Shown: positions 16,784 through 25,931 of the stretch, piece after piece
Layout of the letters: each line of letters starts with the position of its first letter
Numbering within the stretch: the stretch's first letter is position 1
NCBI GenBank assembly: GCA_045110675.1
Contig: JBGCGJ010000005.1
Coordinates: 1-64,000 of the forward strand
From: JBALVT01 sp045110675
Lineage (GTDB): Bacteria; Pseudomonadota; Gammaproteobacteria; Pseudomonadales; Halieaceae
Direction of reading: 5' to 3'
Length of the DNA stretch: 64,000 nucleotides
The notes under the pieces: generated by a model
Databases searched by the model: none
What the model saw: the letters and a program-made list of their open reading frames with translations, nothing else
What the model was told of the DNA's origin: nothing
Made by a program: the position numbers and the translations under genes

Positions 16784-18786
16784 AGGCCCAGGAGCAACTG
16801 CCACGCAATGCTTTGGGTTGGATTATTCTGGCGCAATTCAGCCTGGTGATGCTTCACCTGGAGCGCATACCGCTGTGGATACTCGCGGTTTATTTGTTTT
16901 CAGCGCTGTGGCGTTTTCAAGTTTACGCCGGCCGATGGTCTTTTCCAGGCTTTTGGGTTAAATCCCTGCTTGTCGTAACCTCTTTCGCAGGAATTTTCTT
17001 TAGTTACGGGAATCTATTAGGTCTGGAACCGACGGTCGCTTTGTTATTGGCTGCGTTCGCGTTAAAGCTCATTGAACTCGCCAAGCTAAAAGACGCCTAT
17101 GTTTTACTGTTTCTCGCCTATTTCGTTTGTGTCACCGAATTTCTGTTTAGCCAGGACCTGTTGGTTGTGCTTTACACCTTGCTCAACGTTGTTTTGATTA
17201 CCACCGCCTTAGTGGCTCTGCACCAACCCGGTCAGCATCGTTTTAAGCTGGCCACAATACGTTTACCGCTCATTATGTTGGCGCAGTCGCTGCCATTGAT
17301 GCTGGTGTTGTTTTTTCTGTTTCCCAGAATAGGGCCCTTGTGGTCTGTCCCCTTAAAAAGCCATTCGGCAAAAACCGGGGTGAGTGATTTTATGCGCCCT
17401 GGGGACATTTCGAATCTCAGCCAATCCGCAGAGGTGGCCTTTCGCGTTCAGTTCGACGGAGCCATTCCCGACAAAACCGATTTGTATTGGCGGGGCCTTG
17501 TATTCAGCACGATACGTTCCGGCGCCTGGACCAGTTTGAAGTTTTACGATATGCCTACAACGGAGCGCAAGCAGTTAGCGCCGGAAACTGTTGGGGAATC
17601 CCTGCGCTACACCGTTATTATGGAACCCACCCAGCAGAATTGGTTATACAGTCTTCGCTATGCGCAGTCGCGCGAATCTACCTTGCTTCGCAGCCCGGAT
17701 TATCGCCTATACTCCCCCGTCATTCTGGAGGATGAGTATCGCTACACGGTTCGCAGTTGGCCCGATGCGATATTGGAGCCAGAGCTCTCCGAGTGGCGAC
17801 GACAAATCGAGTTGGCCTTACCGGAAGACGAAAACCCACTCACCCGCCAATTCGCGGGTGACTTGCGCAAGAAACATAAGAGCGATCGAGATTTTATCAA
17901 CGCCTTGTTAGATAAATTCAATGAAGAAGAATACGTTTATACCTTACAACCACCGGCTCTGGGACAGAATGCGATGGACGAGTTTTTGTTTGAAACTCGC
18001 CGAGGCTTTTGTGAACACTACGCCTATGCATTTGTTGTCGCGATGCGTGCCGCCGGGCTGCCGGCCCGGGTCGTGGCGGGTTACCAGGGTGGAGAAATCA
18101 ATCCAGTTAACTCGACGGTGATTGTTCACCAGTTCGATGCCCACGCCTGGGCAGAAGTCTGGCTTGAAGGTGAGGGTTGGGTTAGATTCGATCCCACTGC
18201 CGCAGTTTCCCCCGACAGAATCGAATGGGGTCTGGAGCGGGCGATGGCGGGAGAGGGCAGTTTTCTCGCCAGTTCGCCATTATCACCTTTGCGCTATAGA
18301 GACATCACCTGGCTCAATGAAATCCGGCTGCGCTACGATGCGCTCACATGGCAGTGGCAGAGTTGGGTCGTAGGTTATGACACGGAGAAACAATACGAAT
18401 TTCTCGGCAGTCTGCTAGGCCAGTTTAACGCCCGAAAGTTCGCCTTGGTGTTGATAGGCTCCTGGGTTCTGGTACTGATACCCGTGGGTTTTTCGCTGCT
18501 GGCCAGACGAAAGCTACACGAGCAATCAGAGGAAGATAAATACTATCGCGCCTTTTGTGCGAGACTGGCAAAGCGGGGAATTGTGCGCGAGCCCGCAGAG
18601 ACGCCTGCGATGTATGCAGAACGCGCCGCAGGTCTGGCCCCTTCTTCAGCCCATTCTATTTTTGACATTACCTCACTCTATAGCGATCTGGCCTATGCAA
18701 ACGAAGGCATAGATACCTCCGGTAAAAAGCGGATATTGCGAGAGTTGCGGGAGGCAGTGCGGACTTTTCGGGTCAAGGCGAACTAA
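16780..18786 (+). CDS. tgpA: Transglutaminase-like membrane protein (TgpA-type, DUF3488)
   Basis: The protein has 668 residues. The N-terminal quarter carries several membrane helices. A long periplasmic part holds the transglutaminase core with Cys411 (RRGFCEHYAYAF), His455 (DAHAWAEVWL) and Asp471 (VRFDPTAAV) as the catalytic triad. One more helix near 545-565 precedes a cytoplasmic DUF4129-like tail. TgpA of Pseudomonas aeruginosa is an essential periplasmic transglutaminase with the same neighbours (MoxR, DUF58). It overlaps the DUF58 gene by 4 bp. Confidence 0.9.
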   Translation: MKAQEQLPRNALGWIILAQFSLVMLHLERIPLWILAVYLFSALWRFQVYAGRWSFPGFWVKSLLVVTSFAGIFFSYGNLLGLEPTVALLLAAFALKLIELAKLKDAYVLLFLAYFVCVTEFLFSQDLLVVLYTLLNVVLITTALVALHQPGQHRFKLATIRLPLIMLAQSLPLMLVLFFLFPRIGPLWSVPLKSHSAKTGVSDFMRPGDISNLSQSAEVAFRVQFDGAIPDKTDLYWRGLVFSTIRSGAWTSLKFYDMPTTERKQLAPETVGESLRYTVIMEPTQQNWLYSLRYAQSRESTLLRSPDYRLYSPVILEDEYRYTVRSWPDAILEPELSEWRRQIELALPEDENPLTRQFAGDLRKKHKSDRDFINALLDKFNEEEYVYTLQPPALGQNAMDEFLFETRRGFCEHYAYAFVVAMRAAGLPARVVAGYQGGEINPVNSTVIVHQFDAHAWAEVWLEGEGWVRFDPTAAVSPDRIEWGLERAMAGEGSFLASSPLSPLRYRDITWLNEIRLRYDALTWQWQSWVVGYDTEKQYEFLGSLLGQFNARKFALVLIGSWVLVLIPVGFSLLARRKLHEQSEEDKYYRAFCARLAKRGIVREPAETPAMYAERAAGLAPSSAHSIFDITSLYSDLAYANEGIDTSGKKRILRELREAVRTFRVKAN

Positions 18787-18824
18787 TGCAATGTAAAAGC
18801 CTGTAGGAAAAATAGGGCCAGGCA

Positions 18825-18849
18825 TAAAAAACCCCGCAAAAGCGGGGTT
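18825..18849 (-). terminator. Intrinsic terminator for acnB
   Basis: The stem AACCCCGC/GCGGGGTT (18830-18837 with 18842-18849) has an AAAA loop. On the minus strand a run of Ts follows, complementary to the A-run at 18825-18830. It lies 25 bp past the acnB stop. On the + strand the T-run is short, so it would serve tgpA only weakly. Confidence 0.85.
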
Positions 18850-18874
18850 GATCGTTCAATCAGGCAGCACCGAC

Positions 18875-21490
18875 TTAAGCGCGAACTTCCTCAATTTGCA
18901 CCGCCGCTATTCTTTTTCCTTCTTCGGCGTTTTCCTGAAAAGACGCGATCCTGTCAAAGTTCAGATAGCGATAAATCTCCTCAGACATAGAATCCAGGTT
19001 TTCAGCGTACTTCATGTATTCTTCAGGCGTCGGCAAGCGGCCCAGAATAGCACCCACCGATGCCAGCTCGGCGGAAGTCAGGTAGACATTGGCGCCATCG
19101 CCCAAGCGGTTGGGGAAGTTGCGAGTCGACGTCGACAATACTGTGGAGTTGGGTTCTACCCGAGCCTGGTTTCCCATGCATAAAGAGCAACCGGGCATTT
19201 CGGTTCGTGCCCCCGAGGCTCCGAAGATGTTGTAGTAACCTTCCTGCATCAATTGATACTCGTCCATCTTGGTCGGCGGTACTATCCACATGCGAGTGGA
19301 AATACCACCCTCATGTTGATCCAGTAGCTTGCCAGCGGCGCGGAAGTGGCCGATGTTGGTCATGCAGCTGCCGATGAAAACTTCGTCCACTTTGTCACCA
19401 GCCACTTCTGACAGCAGGCGGGCGTCATCGGGATCGTTCGGGCAGCATACAATGGGCTCAGTCACTTCAGCGAGATCGATTTCGATAACTGCGGCGTACT
19501 CGGCATCCGCATCGGCTTTCATCAGGCTGGGATTAGCCAGCCATTCTTCCATTTTCCTGGCCCGACGTTCGATGGTGCGTGCATCTCCATAGCCATCTGC
19601 AATCATCGAGCGCAGCAAAACGATATTCGAATTCAAATATTCCACCACGGAGCTTTCATTCAGGGCTATTGTGCAGCCGGCGGCTGATCGCTCTGCAGAA
19701 GCATCTGACAATTCAAACGCCTGCTCGGCGGTGAGATCTCCCAGGCCCTCGATTTCCAGGATACGACCCGAGAAGATATTCTTCTTGCCCTTCTTGTCTA
19801 CCGTCAGCAAACCTTCTTTGATGCCGTAGTAAGGAATCGCATGGACCAGGTCGCGCAAGGTAATGCCCGGCTGCATTTCACCTTTGAATCGAACCAGTAC
19901 TGATTCGGGCATATCCAAAGGCATGACGCCTGTCGCAGCAGCAAAGGCTACAAGTCCAGATCCTGCTGGGAAGGAAATGCCCAGTGGGAATCGAGTGTGG
20001 GAATCACCACCGGTGCCAACCGTGTCTGGTAACAACATGCGGTTCAACCAGGAGTGGATAATGCCATCGCCCGGACGAAGTGATACACCACCGCGCGTCA
20101 TGATGAAGTCGGGGAGGTTGTGTTGAGTGTCGATATCAACGGGCTTGGGGTAAGCCGCCGTGTGACAAAAAGATTGCATGGTCAGGTCGGCCGAGAAACC
20201 CAGACAAGCGAGGTCTTTCAGTTCGTCGCGGGTCATGGGGCCGGTGGTATCTTGCGATCCGACCGTGGTCATGCGCGGCTCGCAGTAAGTGCCGGGGCGT
20301 ACGCCTTCAACGCCACAGGCGCGGCCAACCATTTTTTGTCCCAAGGTATAGCCTTTGCCCGTATCTTCGGGCGAATCCGGTGTTCGAAACATGGTTGAAG
20401 TTTCCAGCCCCAGAGATTCGCGAGCTCTTACCGTCAGCCCTCTGCCGATGATCAGGTTGATTCGGCCACCGGCGCGAACTTCGTCTAACAATACGTCTGA
20501 TTTCAATTCAAATTCTGACAACACTTCGCCAGACTCCGAGAGAATTTTGCCGTCATAAGGCCTGATCTCTATTACATCGCCCATGCCCAGTTTCTCGACC
20601 GGGGCTTCGAATACCAGTGCGCCGGCATCTTCCATGGTGTTGTAAAAAATGGGGGCGACTTTATTGCCGATACAGATACCGCCACCTTTCTTATTGGGAA
20701 CACCGGATATGTCATCGCCAAAAAACCACAAGACAGAGTTGGTGGCAGATTTTCTGGAAGATCCGGTTCCAACAACGTCACCGACAAAGGCGACTGGCAG
20801 ACCTTTCGCTTGAATTTCCTGGATCTTACTCATCGGCCCGGTCACACCGTGTTCTTCGGGCTCTAAACCATCGCGGGTCATTTTGTACATTGCGAGGGCG
20901 TGTAGGGGGATATCGGGCCTCGACCAAGCGTCGGGAGCGGGGGACAGGTCGTCGGTGTTGGTTTCGCCGGTCACTTTGAACACGGTGACTTTGATGGATT
21001 CGGCCACTTCGTCCTGCGAGGTAAACCACTCTGCGTCCGCCCAGGATTGCATCACCGATTTCGCGTGCTCGTTGCCGCCGCTGGCGAGGCTTTCAACATC
21101 ATGAAATGCATCAAACATCAGCAGAGTGTGCTTCAGTTCTTTTGCCGCCAAGGGCGCTAGATCATCATCGGACAGCGATTTAACCAGAGTCTCGATGTTG
21201 TAACCGCCGTGCATATTGCCCAGGAGTTCTATCGCCATGGCCTTGTCAATCAGTGGGCTGCTCGCTTCACCGCTGATGATAGCCGACAAAAATCCAGCTT
21301 TAACATAGGCCGCTTCGTCTACGCCAGGAGGCACACGATCGGTGATCAGTTCGACCAGAAACGCTTCTTCACCGGCGGGTGGGCTTTTAAGTAACTCGAC
21401 GAGACTGGCGACTTGTTCTGCACTGAGCGGTTTGGCGGGGATGTTCTGTTTGGCGCGTTCGGCCACGTGTTCGCGATATGCTTCAAGCAC
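18875..21490 (-). CDS. acnB: Bifunctional aconitate hydratase 2 / 2-methylisocitrate dehydratase (AcnB)
   Basis: The protein has 871 residues, close to E. coli AcnB (about 865). It isomerises citrate and isocitrate through a [4Fe-4S] cluster. It begins with the HEAT-like AcnB N-terminal domain (MLEAYREHVAERAKQN), followed by the swivel domain (AFVGDVVGTGSSRKSATNSV). The cluster cysteines are in FIGSCMTNIGHF and PGCSLCMGNQARV near the C-terminus. It is a single-gene unit with its own terminator and about 210 bp upstream, divergent from the DUF1289 gene. Confidence 0.97.
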   Translation of the reverse strand: MLEAYREHVAERAKQNIPAKPLSAEQVASLVELLKSPPAGEEAFLVELITDRVPPGVDEAAYVKAGFLSAIISGEASSPLIDKAMAIELLGNMHGGYNIETLVKSLSDDDLAPLAAKELKHTLLMFDAFHDVESLASGGNEHAKSVMQSWADAEWFTSQDEVAESIKVTVFKVTGETNTDDLSPAPDAWSRPDIPLHALAMYKMTRDGLEPEEHGVTGPMSKIQEIQAKGLPVAFVGDVVGTGSSRKSATNSVLWFFGDDISGVPNKKGGGICIGNKVAPIFYNTMEDAGALVFEAPVEKLGMGDVIEIRPYDGKILSESGEVLSEFELKSDVLLDEVRAGGRINLIIGRGLTVRARESLGLETSTMFRTPDSPEDTGKGYTLGQKMVGRACGVEGVRPGTYCEPRMTTVGSQDTTGPMTRDELKDLACLGFSADLTMQSFCHTAAYPKPVDIDTQHNLPDFIMTRGGVSLRPGDGIIHSWLNRMLLPDTVGTGGDSHTRFPLGISFPAGSGLVAFAAATGVMPLDMPESVLVRFKGEMQPGITLRDLVHAIPYYGIKEGLLTVDKKGKKNIFSGRILEIEGLGDLTAEQAFELSDASAERSAAGCTIALNESSVVEYLNSNIVLLRSMIADGYGDARTIERRARKMEEWLANPSLMKADADAEYAAVIEIDLAEVTEPIVCCPNDPDDARLLSEVAGDKVDEVFIGSCMTNIGHFRAAGKLLDQHEGGISTRMWIVPPTKMDEYQLMQEGYYNIFGASGARTEMPGCSLCMGNQARVEPNSTVLSTSTRNFPNRLGDGANVYLTSAELASVGAILGRLPTPEEYMKYAENLDSMSEEIYRYLNFDRIASFQENAEEGKRIAAVQIEEVRA

Positions 21491-21699
21491 GTTGATGCTC
21501 CTTCTATTGGCTGAATCACTCTCGGTGCTGTTCTTGCGAAGACCTAAGCCCAGAGGATTGAGGTGGAGTGGAAATCGGGTGTGAAGTATAGCCTACGCAG
21601 GCATTAAGATAAATAAATCAAACGCTTATACCGTGCATTCACTTAGGTGATATCGTAAACTCCGCCCAGCTAAAGTCCCCTTGGAAATTTCAGATCCGC

Positions 21700-22173
21700 A
21701 TGATCCTGCCGCCAGTAAAAACTCCCTGCATCGGGGTCTGTTCCACCGGAATTGGCGATACGGTTTGCCGGGGTTGCAAGCGGTTTGCCCATGAGGTCAT
21801 CAATTGGAACAGTTATACCGCTGACCAGAAACGGGTTATAGATTCGCGCCTGTCTCAGTTTTTGTCTCAGTGTGTGAGTAACAAACTTCGGGTGATTGAT
21901 GTCAAGCTACTGGAGTGGCAGCTCAATGTGCAGCAAATCAGTTTCACCAAGAACCACGACGAGTACTGTTGGGCCTACAGTTTGATCAAAGCGGGTGCGA
22001 GTCAGATTCAACAACCTGCGGAATACGGATTTGAGTTGGATATCCGCTACAGAGAAATACCGCTGGTAGATTTAAAGGATATGATCGACCAGGAATTCTT
22101 CACTCTGTCCCAGGCCCACTATGATCGTTACATGCTGACGCCTGATCTTTTTTCAGGTCGCAATCAATTGTGA
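21700..22173 (+). CDS. DUF1289 family protein
   Basis: The protein has 157 residues. The N-terminal PVKTPCIGVCSTGIGDTVCR, followed by GCKRF, gives the four-cysteine DUF1289 signature, a presumed metal-binding motif. The C-terminal 100 residues are longer than the minimal DUF1289 proteins and I do not recognise a domain in them. The stop overlaps the miaE start by 4 bp, so the two are coupled, which hints at a tRNA-modification or iron-related role. That is inference only. Confidence 0.85.
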   Translation: MILPPVKTPCIGVCSTGIGDTVCRGCKRFAHEVINWNSYTADQKRVIDSRLSQFLSQCVSNKLRVIDVKLLEWQLNVQQISFTKNHDEYCWAYSLIKAGASQIQQPAEYGFELDIRYREIPLVDLKDMIDQEFFTLSQAHYDRYMLTPDLFSGRNQL

Positions 22174-22784
22174 TCGTGAAAACCGATATCAGCGCCATCA
22201 AAGAATTTTTGCTGTGTGAAACGCCGCCACAGTGGATTCAGTGGGCCCAGAGCAACCCCGATATTTTGTTGATAGACCACGCGAACTGCGAAAAAAAGGC
22301 GGCGGCTACTGCCTTAAATCTGATGTATCGCTATGCAGGCAATCACACCTTGCTCAATAAGATGTCCCGATTGGCAAGGGAGGAGCTGCGCCATTTTGAG
22401 CAGGTGATCGCAATAATGAAAAACCGGCAGATTGATTATCCGCAGATTTCTGCGGCTCGTTATGCTCAGGGGCTAAGAAAGGCGATGCGCAATCAAGAGC
22501 CGGGTCGTCTTGTTGATACCTTGCTGGTCGGTGCGATTATTGAGGCGCGCTCCTGCGAACGCTTCGCTGCCTTGATTCCGGTCCTGGATGAGGAGCTTGC
22601 GCAGTTTTACGCCTCGTTATTGAAATCGGAATCCCGGCACTTTAAGGATTATCTACAGCTTGCGCGGGAGGCTGGATCACCAGAGGAAGTGCAGGAGCGC
22701 TTGCCGCTACTGCTGGCCGCGGAAAAAGACCTGATCGTTACTGCAGATACTGAGTTTAGGTTTCACAGTGGACCGCCGCATTAA
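22170..22784 (+). CDS. miaE: tRNA 2-methylthio-N6-isopentenyladenosine hydroxylase (MiaE)
   Basis: The protein has 204 residues, the family length. MiaE is a diiron mono-oxygenase that hydroxylates the isopentenyl group of ms2i6A37 in tRNA. Ferritin-like helices carry the ligand pairs: REELRHFEQV (E..H), GAIIEARSCERF and ESRHFKDYL. The start is the GTG at 22170, overlapping the preceding stop. Its presence implies MiaA/MiaB elsewhere. It converges with lpxH. Confidence 0.93.
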   Translation: MIVKTDISAIKEFLLCETPPQWIQWAQSNPDILLIDHANCEKKAAATALNLMYRYAGNHTLLNKMSRLAREELRHFEQVIAIMKNRQIDYPQISAARYAQGLRKAMRNQEPGRLVDTLLVGAIIEARSCERFAALIPVLDEELAQFYASLLKSESRHFKDYLQLAREAGSPEEVQERLPLLLAAEKDLIVTADTEFRFHSGPPH

Positions 22785-22823
22785 ACGTAATGCGACACTT
22801 TCGATATAGATCGTATGTTATTG

Positions 22824-23534
22824 TTATATATGGAATTTAAAAAGTTCGATATTGTCTGAAGTCACCTCGATAGCCCACCCATATTGCTCCCAGTCACCCA
22901 GCACCCAACGCACTCCAGAGTTTAGATCGTGCTGTGCTGGCCGGTGAGTATGACCATGAATAAGGCGCGTAACCCCGTGCTCAGCCATTACTTTCGCCAC
23001 TTCGTCGGCCGATACATCCATAATATCCTGGGCTTTGTTACTGTTTGATTCCTTGCTCACAGAGCGCAGATGCGCGGCAAAGGCCTTGCGCTCATCCAGG
23101 GAGCGACTCAGTAAGTCCGCTTGACATTTTGGATCCCTGGCGGTTTTTCGAAACGCCTGATACTCGGCGTCATCGGTGCACAGGCTATCCCCGTGCATCA
23201 ACAGAGTGGGTGTACCGTACAGATCAACCACCACCGGATCTTGTAGCAACTGGCCACCCACGGCCCGACAAAAGTCGTCACCCAGCAAAAAGTCGCGATT
23301 GCCCTGCATCAGGTAAAGCGAGGGTCCGCTGTCGCTATACTGTTTGAGTAGTCTGGTCACTTCCTGGGCGATTGGAGAGTCGTCATCGTCGCCCAACCAG
23401 ACTTCAAACAGATCGCCCAGTATGTAGAGGCCGTCACAGTGAGTATTCTTTTCGAGGAATGCAGCCAAGGCCTGGATTACAGCAGGCCTTGCTGAGTCGA
23501 GGTGTAAATCGGAGATAAAGACGGTGGAGGGCAC
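22824..23534 (-). CDS. lpxH: UDP-2,3-diacylglucosamine diphosphatase (LpxH)
   Basis: The protein has 236 residues. It hydrolyses UDP-2,3-diacylglucosamine to lipid X in lipid A synthesis, at the inner membrane face. Calcineurin-like metallophosphatase motifs are present in order: FISDLHLD, YILGDLFEVWLGDDD, MQGNRDFLLG, LMHGDSLCTDD and RLIHGHTHRPAQH. It lies 21 bp downstream of ppiB on the same strand, the common ppiB-lpxH pairing. Confidence 0.95.
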   Translation of the reverse strand: MPSTVFISDLHLDSARPAVIQALAAFLEKNTHCDGLYILGDLFEVWLGDDDDSPIAQEVTRLLKQYSDSGPSLYLMQGNRDFLLGDDFCRAVGGQLLQDPVVVDLYGTPTLLMHGDSLCTDDAEYQAFRKTARDPKCQADLLSRSLDERKAFAAHLRSVSKESNSNKAQDIMDVSADEVAKVMAEHGVTRLIHGHTHRPAQHDLNSGVRWVLGDWEQYGWAIEVTSDNIELFKFHI

Positions 23535-23555
23535 GGTCAGTAATCCCCTAAGGGA

Positions 23556-24053
23556 TTAATCTTCGACGATGGTGACAGATTCGATGATGACATCTTCAGT
23601 CGGTACGTCCTGGTGTCCATCACGGCTGCCCGTTGCAACAGCGCGAATCTTATCCAGCACTTCACTACCTTCAGTCATCTTGCCAAATACCGTGTAACCC
23701 CATCCCTGCATATTTTTGCCGCTGTGATTCAGGAAGTCGTTGTCTTTGACGTTGATGAAGAACTGAGCGGTAGCCGAATGCGGGTCCATGGTTCTTGCCA
23801 TCGCAACGGTGCCAAAATCATTCTTAAGCCCATTGTCAGCTTCATTTTCGATAGGTTCGTTGGTCGGCTTTTGGGTCATGCTGGTGTCGAAGCCGCCGCC
23901 CTGGATCATGAAGTTGTCTATGACACGGTGAAAAATTGTGCCGTCGTAATAGCCTTCCTGGGCGTAGGCCAGAAAATTGGCCACGGTCTTCGGAGCTTTC
24001 TCAGCGTCCAGTTCCAGTTTGATTTCGCCGAATGTCGTGCGAATGATAACCAT
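23556..24053 (-). CDS. ppiB: Cyclophilin-type peptidyl-prolyl cis-trans isomerase (PpiB)
   Basis: The protein has 165 residues and no signal peptide, so it is the cytosolic type. The cyclophilin active site shows IFHRVIDNFMIQGG and the Phe/Asn-containing SATAQFFINVKDNDFLNH. It catalyses proline isomerisation during folding. It is divergent from glnS and upstream of lpxH, as in many gammaproteobacteria. The ATG at 24053 is preceded by an AGGAA-like site. Confidence 0.95.
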   Translation of the reverse strand: MVIIRTTFGEIKLELDAEKAPKTVANFLAYAQEGYYDGTIFHRVIDNFMIQGGGFDTSMTQKPTNEPIENEADNGLKNDFGTVAMARTMDPHSATAQFFINVKDNDFLNHSGKNMQGWGYTVFGKMTEGSEVLDKIRAVATGSRDGHQDVPTEDVIIESVTIVED

Positions 24054-24201
24054 GAGTGATTCCTTGCTATGTGGTAGAAAAGCTGGGCAATGATACGGAC
24101 TTTTGGCGGGTAGGCAAATAACTTGGGCGAAAGATTCATCTGTTTATGTGAATACCCACAGTTCGCGGTTTAATTGGCTATATAAGGTGCCGGTCTGCGG
24201 C

Positions 24202-24207
24202 TATAAT
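24202..24207 (+). promoter_or_regulatory. glnS: Candidate -10 box of the glnS promoter
   Basis: A perfect TATAAT lies 32 bp before the glnS ATG in the ppiB/glnS divergent region. No good -35 box sits 16-18 bp upstream (the nearest TTGGCT is about 22 bp away), so the promoter assignment is tentative. Confidence 0.45.
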
Positions 24208-24239
24208 ACGCGCCAATTTTTACCCACCTTGAAGGGAAT

Positions 24240-25898
24240 ATGGAAACAACGCCGGCCAACAATTTTTTGCAGACGATCGTAGAGCAAGATCTCGAATCTG
24301 GAAGGGTCGGGGAACTTGTGACGCGCTTTCCGCCCGAGCCAAATGGTTTTTTGCATGTAGGCCATGCTAAATCTATTTGCCTGAATTTTGGTCTAGCGGA
24401 GACGTTTGGAGGTCGCTGCAATCTTCGCTTTGACGACACCAACCCGGAAAAGGAAAGTCAGACTTACATCGATTCCATTCAGGAAGATATCCGCTGGTTG
24501 GGCTACTCCTGGGCGGGTGAGGTTCGCTATGCCTCGTCCTATTTTGACCAGTTCTATGCCTGGGCTCAGGAGCTTGTTCGAGCAGGCAAGGCTTATGTGT
24601 GTGATCTCAATGCTGAGGAAGCCAGGGCCTATCGAGGGACGCTCACCGAGGGCGGCAAAAATAGCCCCTACCGCGATCGAAGTGTGGAAGATAACCTGGA
24701 ATTACTCGAGGCAATGAAAGCGGGTAAATTCGCCGAGGGTGAAAAGGTATTGCGGGCGAAAATCGATATGAACGCGCCCAACATCAATCTTCGCGACCCT
24801 ATTTTGTATCGAATTCGCAAGGTGTCCCATCACCAGACTGGCGACGACTGGGTGATATATCCCACCTATGATTTCGCCCACGGCCAGGAAGACGCCATCG
24901 AAGGAGTGACGCATTCGATTTGCACCCTGGAGTTTGCCGACCATAAACCCTTATACGATTGGTTTATTGAGCACTTATCGGTTCCCAGCGAGCCCCGGCA
25001 GTTTGAATTTGGTCGCCTGAGCCTCAGCTATACAGTGACCAGCAAACGCAAACTCAAGGCCCTGGTCGACGAGGGCATTGTCGAGGGTTGGGATGATCCG
25101 CGCATGCCAACCATTGCCGGTATGCGCCGAAGGGGTTACACCGCAGATTCTATTCGACGATTTTGCGAAATGATTGGCGTCACACGAAATGACGGTGTGG
25201 TCGATGTCGCTATGCTTGAACACGCCATTCGCGATGATTTGAATAACAATGCGCCGCGAGCTATGTGCGTCCTGAAGCCACTCAAGGTGGTGTTGACTAA
25301 TTATCCCGATGATACATCTGAGGAGATTGTGGCCTCGTCTCACCCCAGCCGCGATGACCTGGGCCAGCGCGTATTGCCCTTTAGCAAAAACATTTATATC
25401 GATGCTGAAGATTTCCGTGAAGAGGCCAATAAAAAATTCAAGCGTTTGGTAATAGGCAAGCGAGTAAGACTGCGCAATGCTTATGTGATCGAAGCTGATG
25501 AGGCTATTCGCAATGATGCTGGCGAGATCATCGAAGTGCGGGCTCGCATGATCACCAATGTCCTGGGTGCAGACCCTGAAGATGGGGTTAAGGCTAAGGG
25601 TGTCATACATTGGGTTTGTACGGCCGGTGGCAGGCCTGCAACGGTGCGTATTTATGACCGACTGTTTAATGATGAAGCCCCGGACAAAGGGGACAAGGAG
25701 TTGTTGGACAGTATCAATCCGGATTCTTTGAAAGTGGTGACAGATGCCTGGGTAGAACCATCTTTACTGGATGCCGAGCCCGAGCAGAATTTTCAGTTTG
25801 AACGCGAGGGTTATTTTGTTGCTGATCGATATGACCACACTGCGCAAAACCCAACATTCAATATGACAATCGGGCTTCGCGATACCTGGAACAATTAG
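24240..25898 (+). CDS. glnS: Glutaminyl-tRNA synthetase (GlnRS)
   Basis: The protein has 552 residues. It is a class I synthetase charging tRNA-Gln. The HIGH motif is HVGH (39-42) in PEPNGFLHVGHAKS. The KMSKS-equivalent reads VTSKRKL (266-272), where E. coli GlnRS has VMSKRKL, so Met is replaced by Thr. FDDTNPEKE and the C-terminal beta-barrel anticodon domain are present to the usual length. cysS follows after 33 bp, the usual pair. The ATG at 24240 follows an AAGGGAAT site. Confidence 0.96.
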   Translation: METTPANNFLQTIVEQDLESGRVGELVTRFPPEPNGFLHVGHAKSICLNFGLAETFGGRCNLRFDDTNPEKESQTYIDSIQEDIRWLGYSWAGEVRYASSYFDQFYAWAQELVRAGKAYVCDLNAEEARAYRGTLTEGGKNSPYRDRSVEDNLELLEAMKAGKFAEGEKVLRAKIDMNAPNINLRDPILYRIRKVSHHQTGDDWVIYPTYDFAHGQEDAIEGVTHSICTLEFADHKPLYDWFIEHLSVPSEPRQFEFGRLSLSYTVTSKRKLKALVDEGIVEGWDDPRMPTIAGMRRRGYTADSIRRFCEMIGVTRNDGVVDVAMLEHAIRDDLNNNAPRAMCVLKPLKVVLTNYPDDTSEEIVASSHPSRDDLGQRVLPFSKNIYIDAEDFREEANKKFKRLVIGKRVRLRNAYVIEADEAIRNDAGEIIEVRARMITNVLGADPEDGVKAKGVIHWVCTAGGRPATVRIYDRLFNDEAPDKGDKELLDSINPDSLKVVTDAWVEPSLLDAEPEQNFQFEREGYFVADRYDHTAQNPTFNMTIGLRDTWNN

Positions 25899-25931
25899 TC
25901 CGAAATCAATGCATAGAATACAAGGCACATC

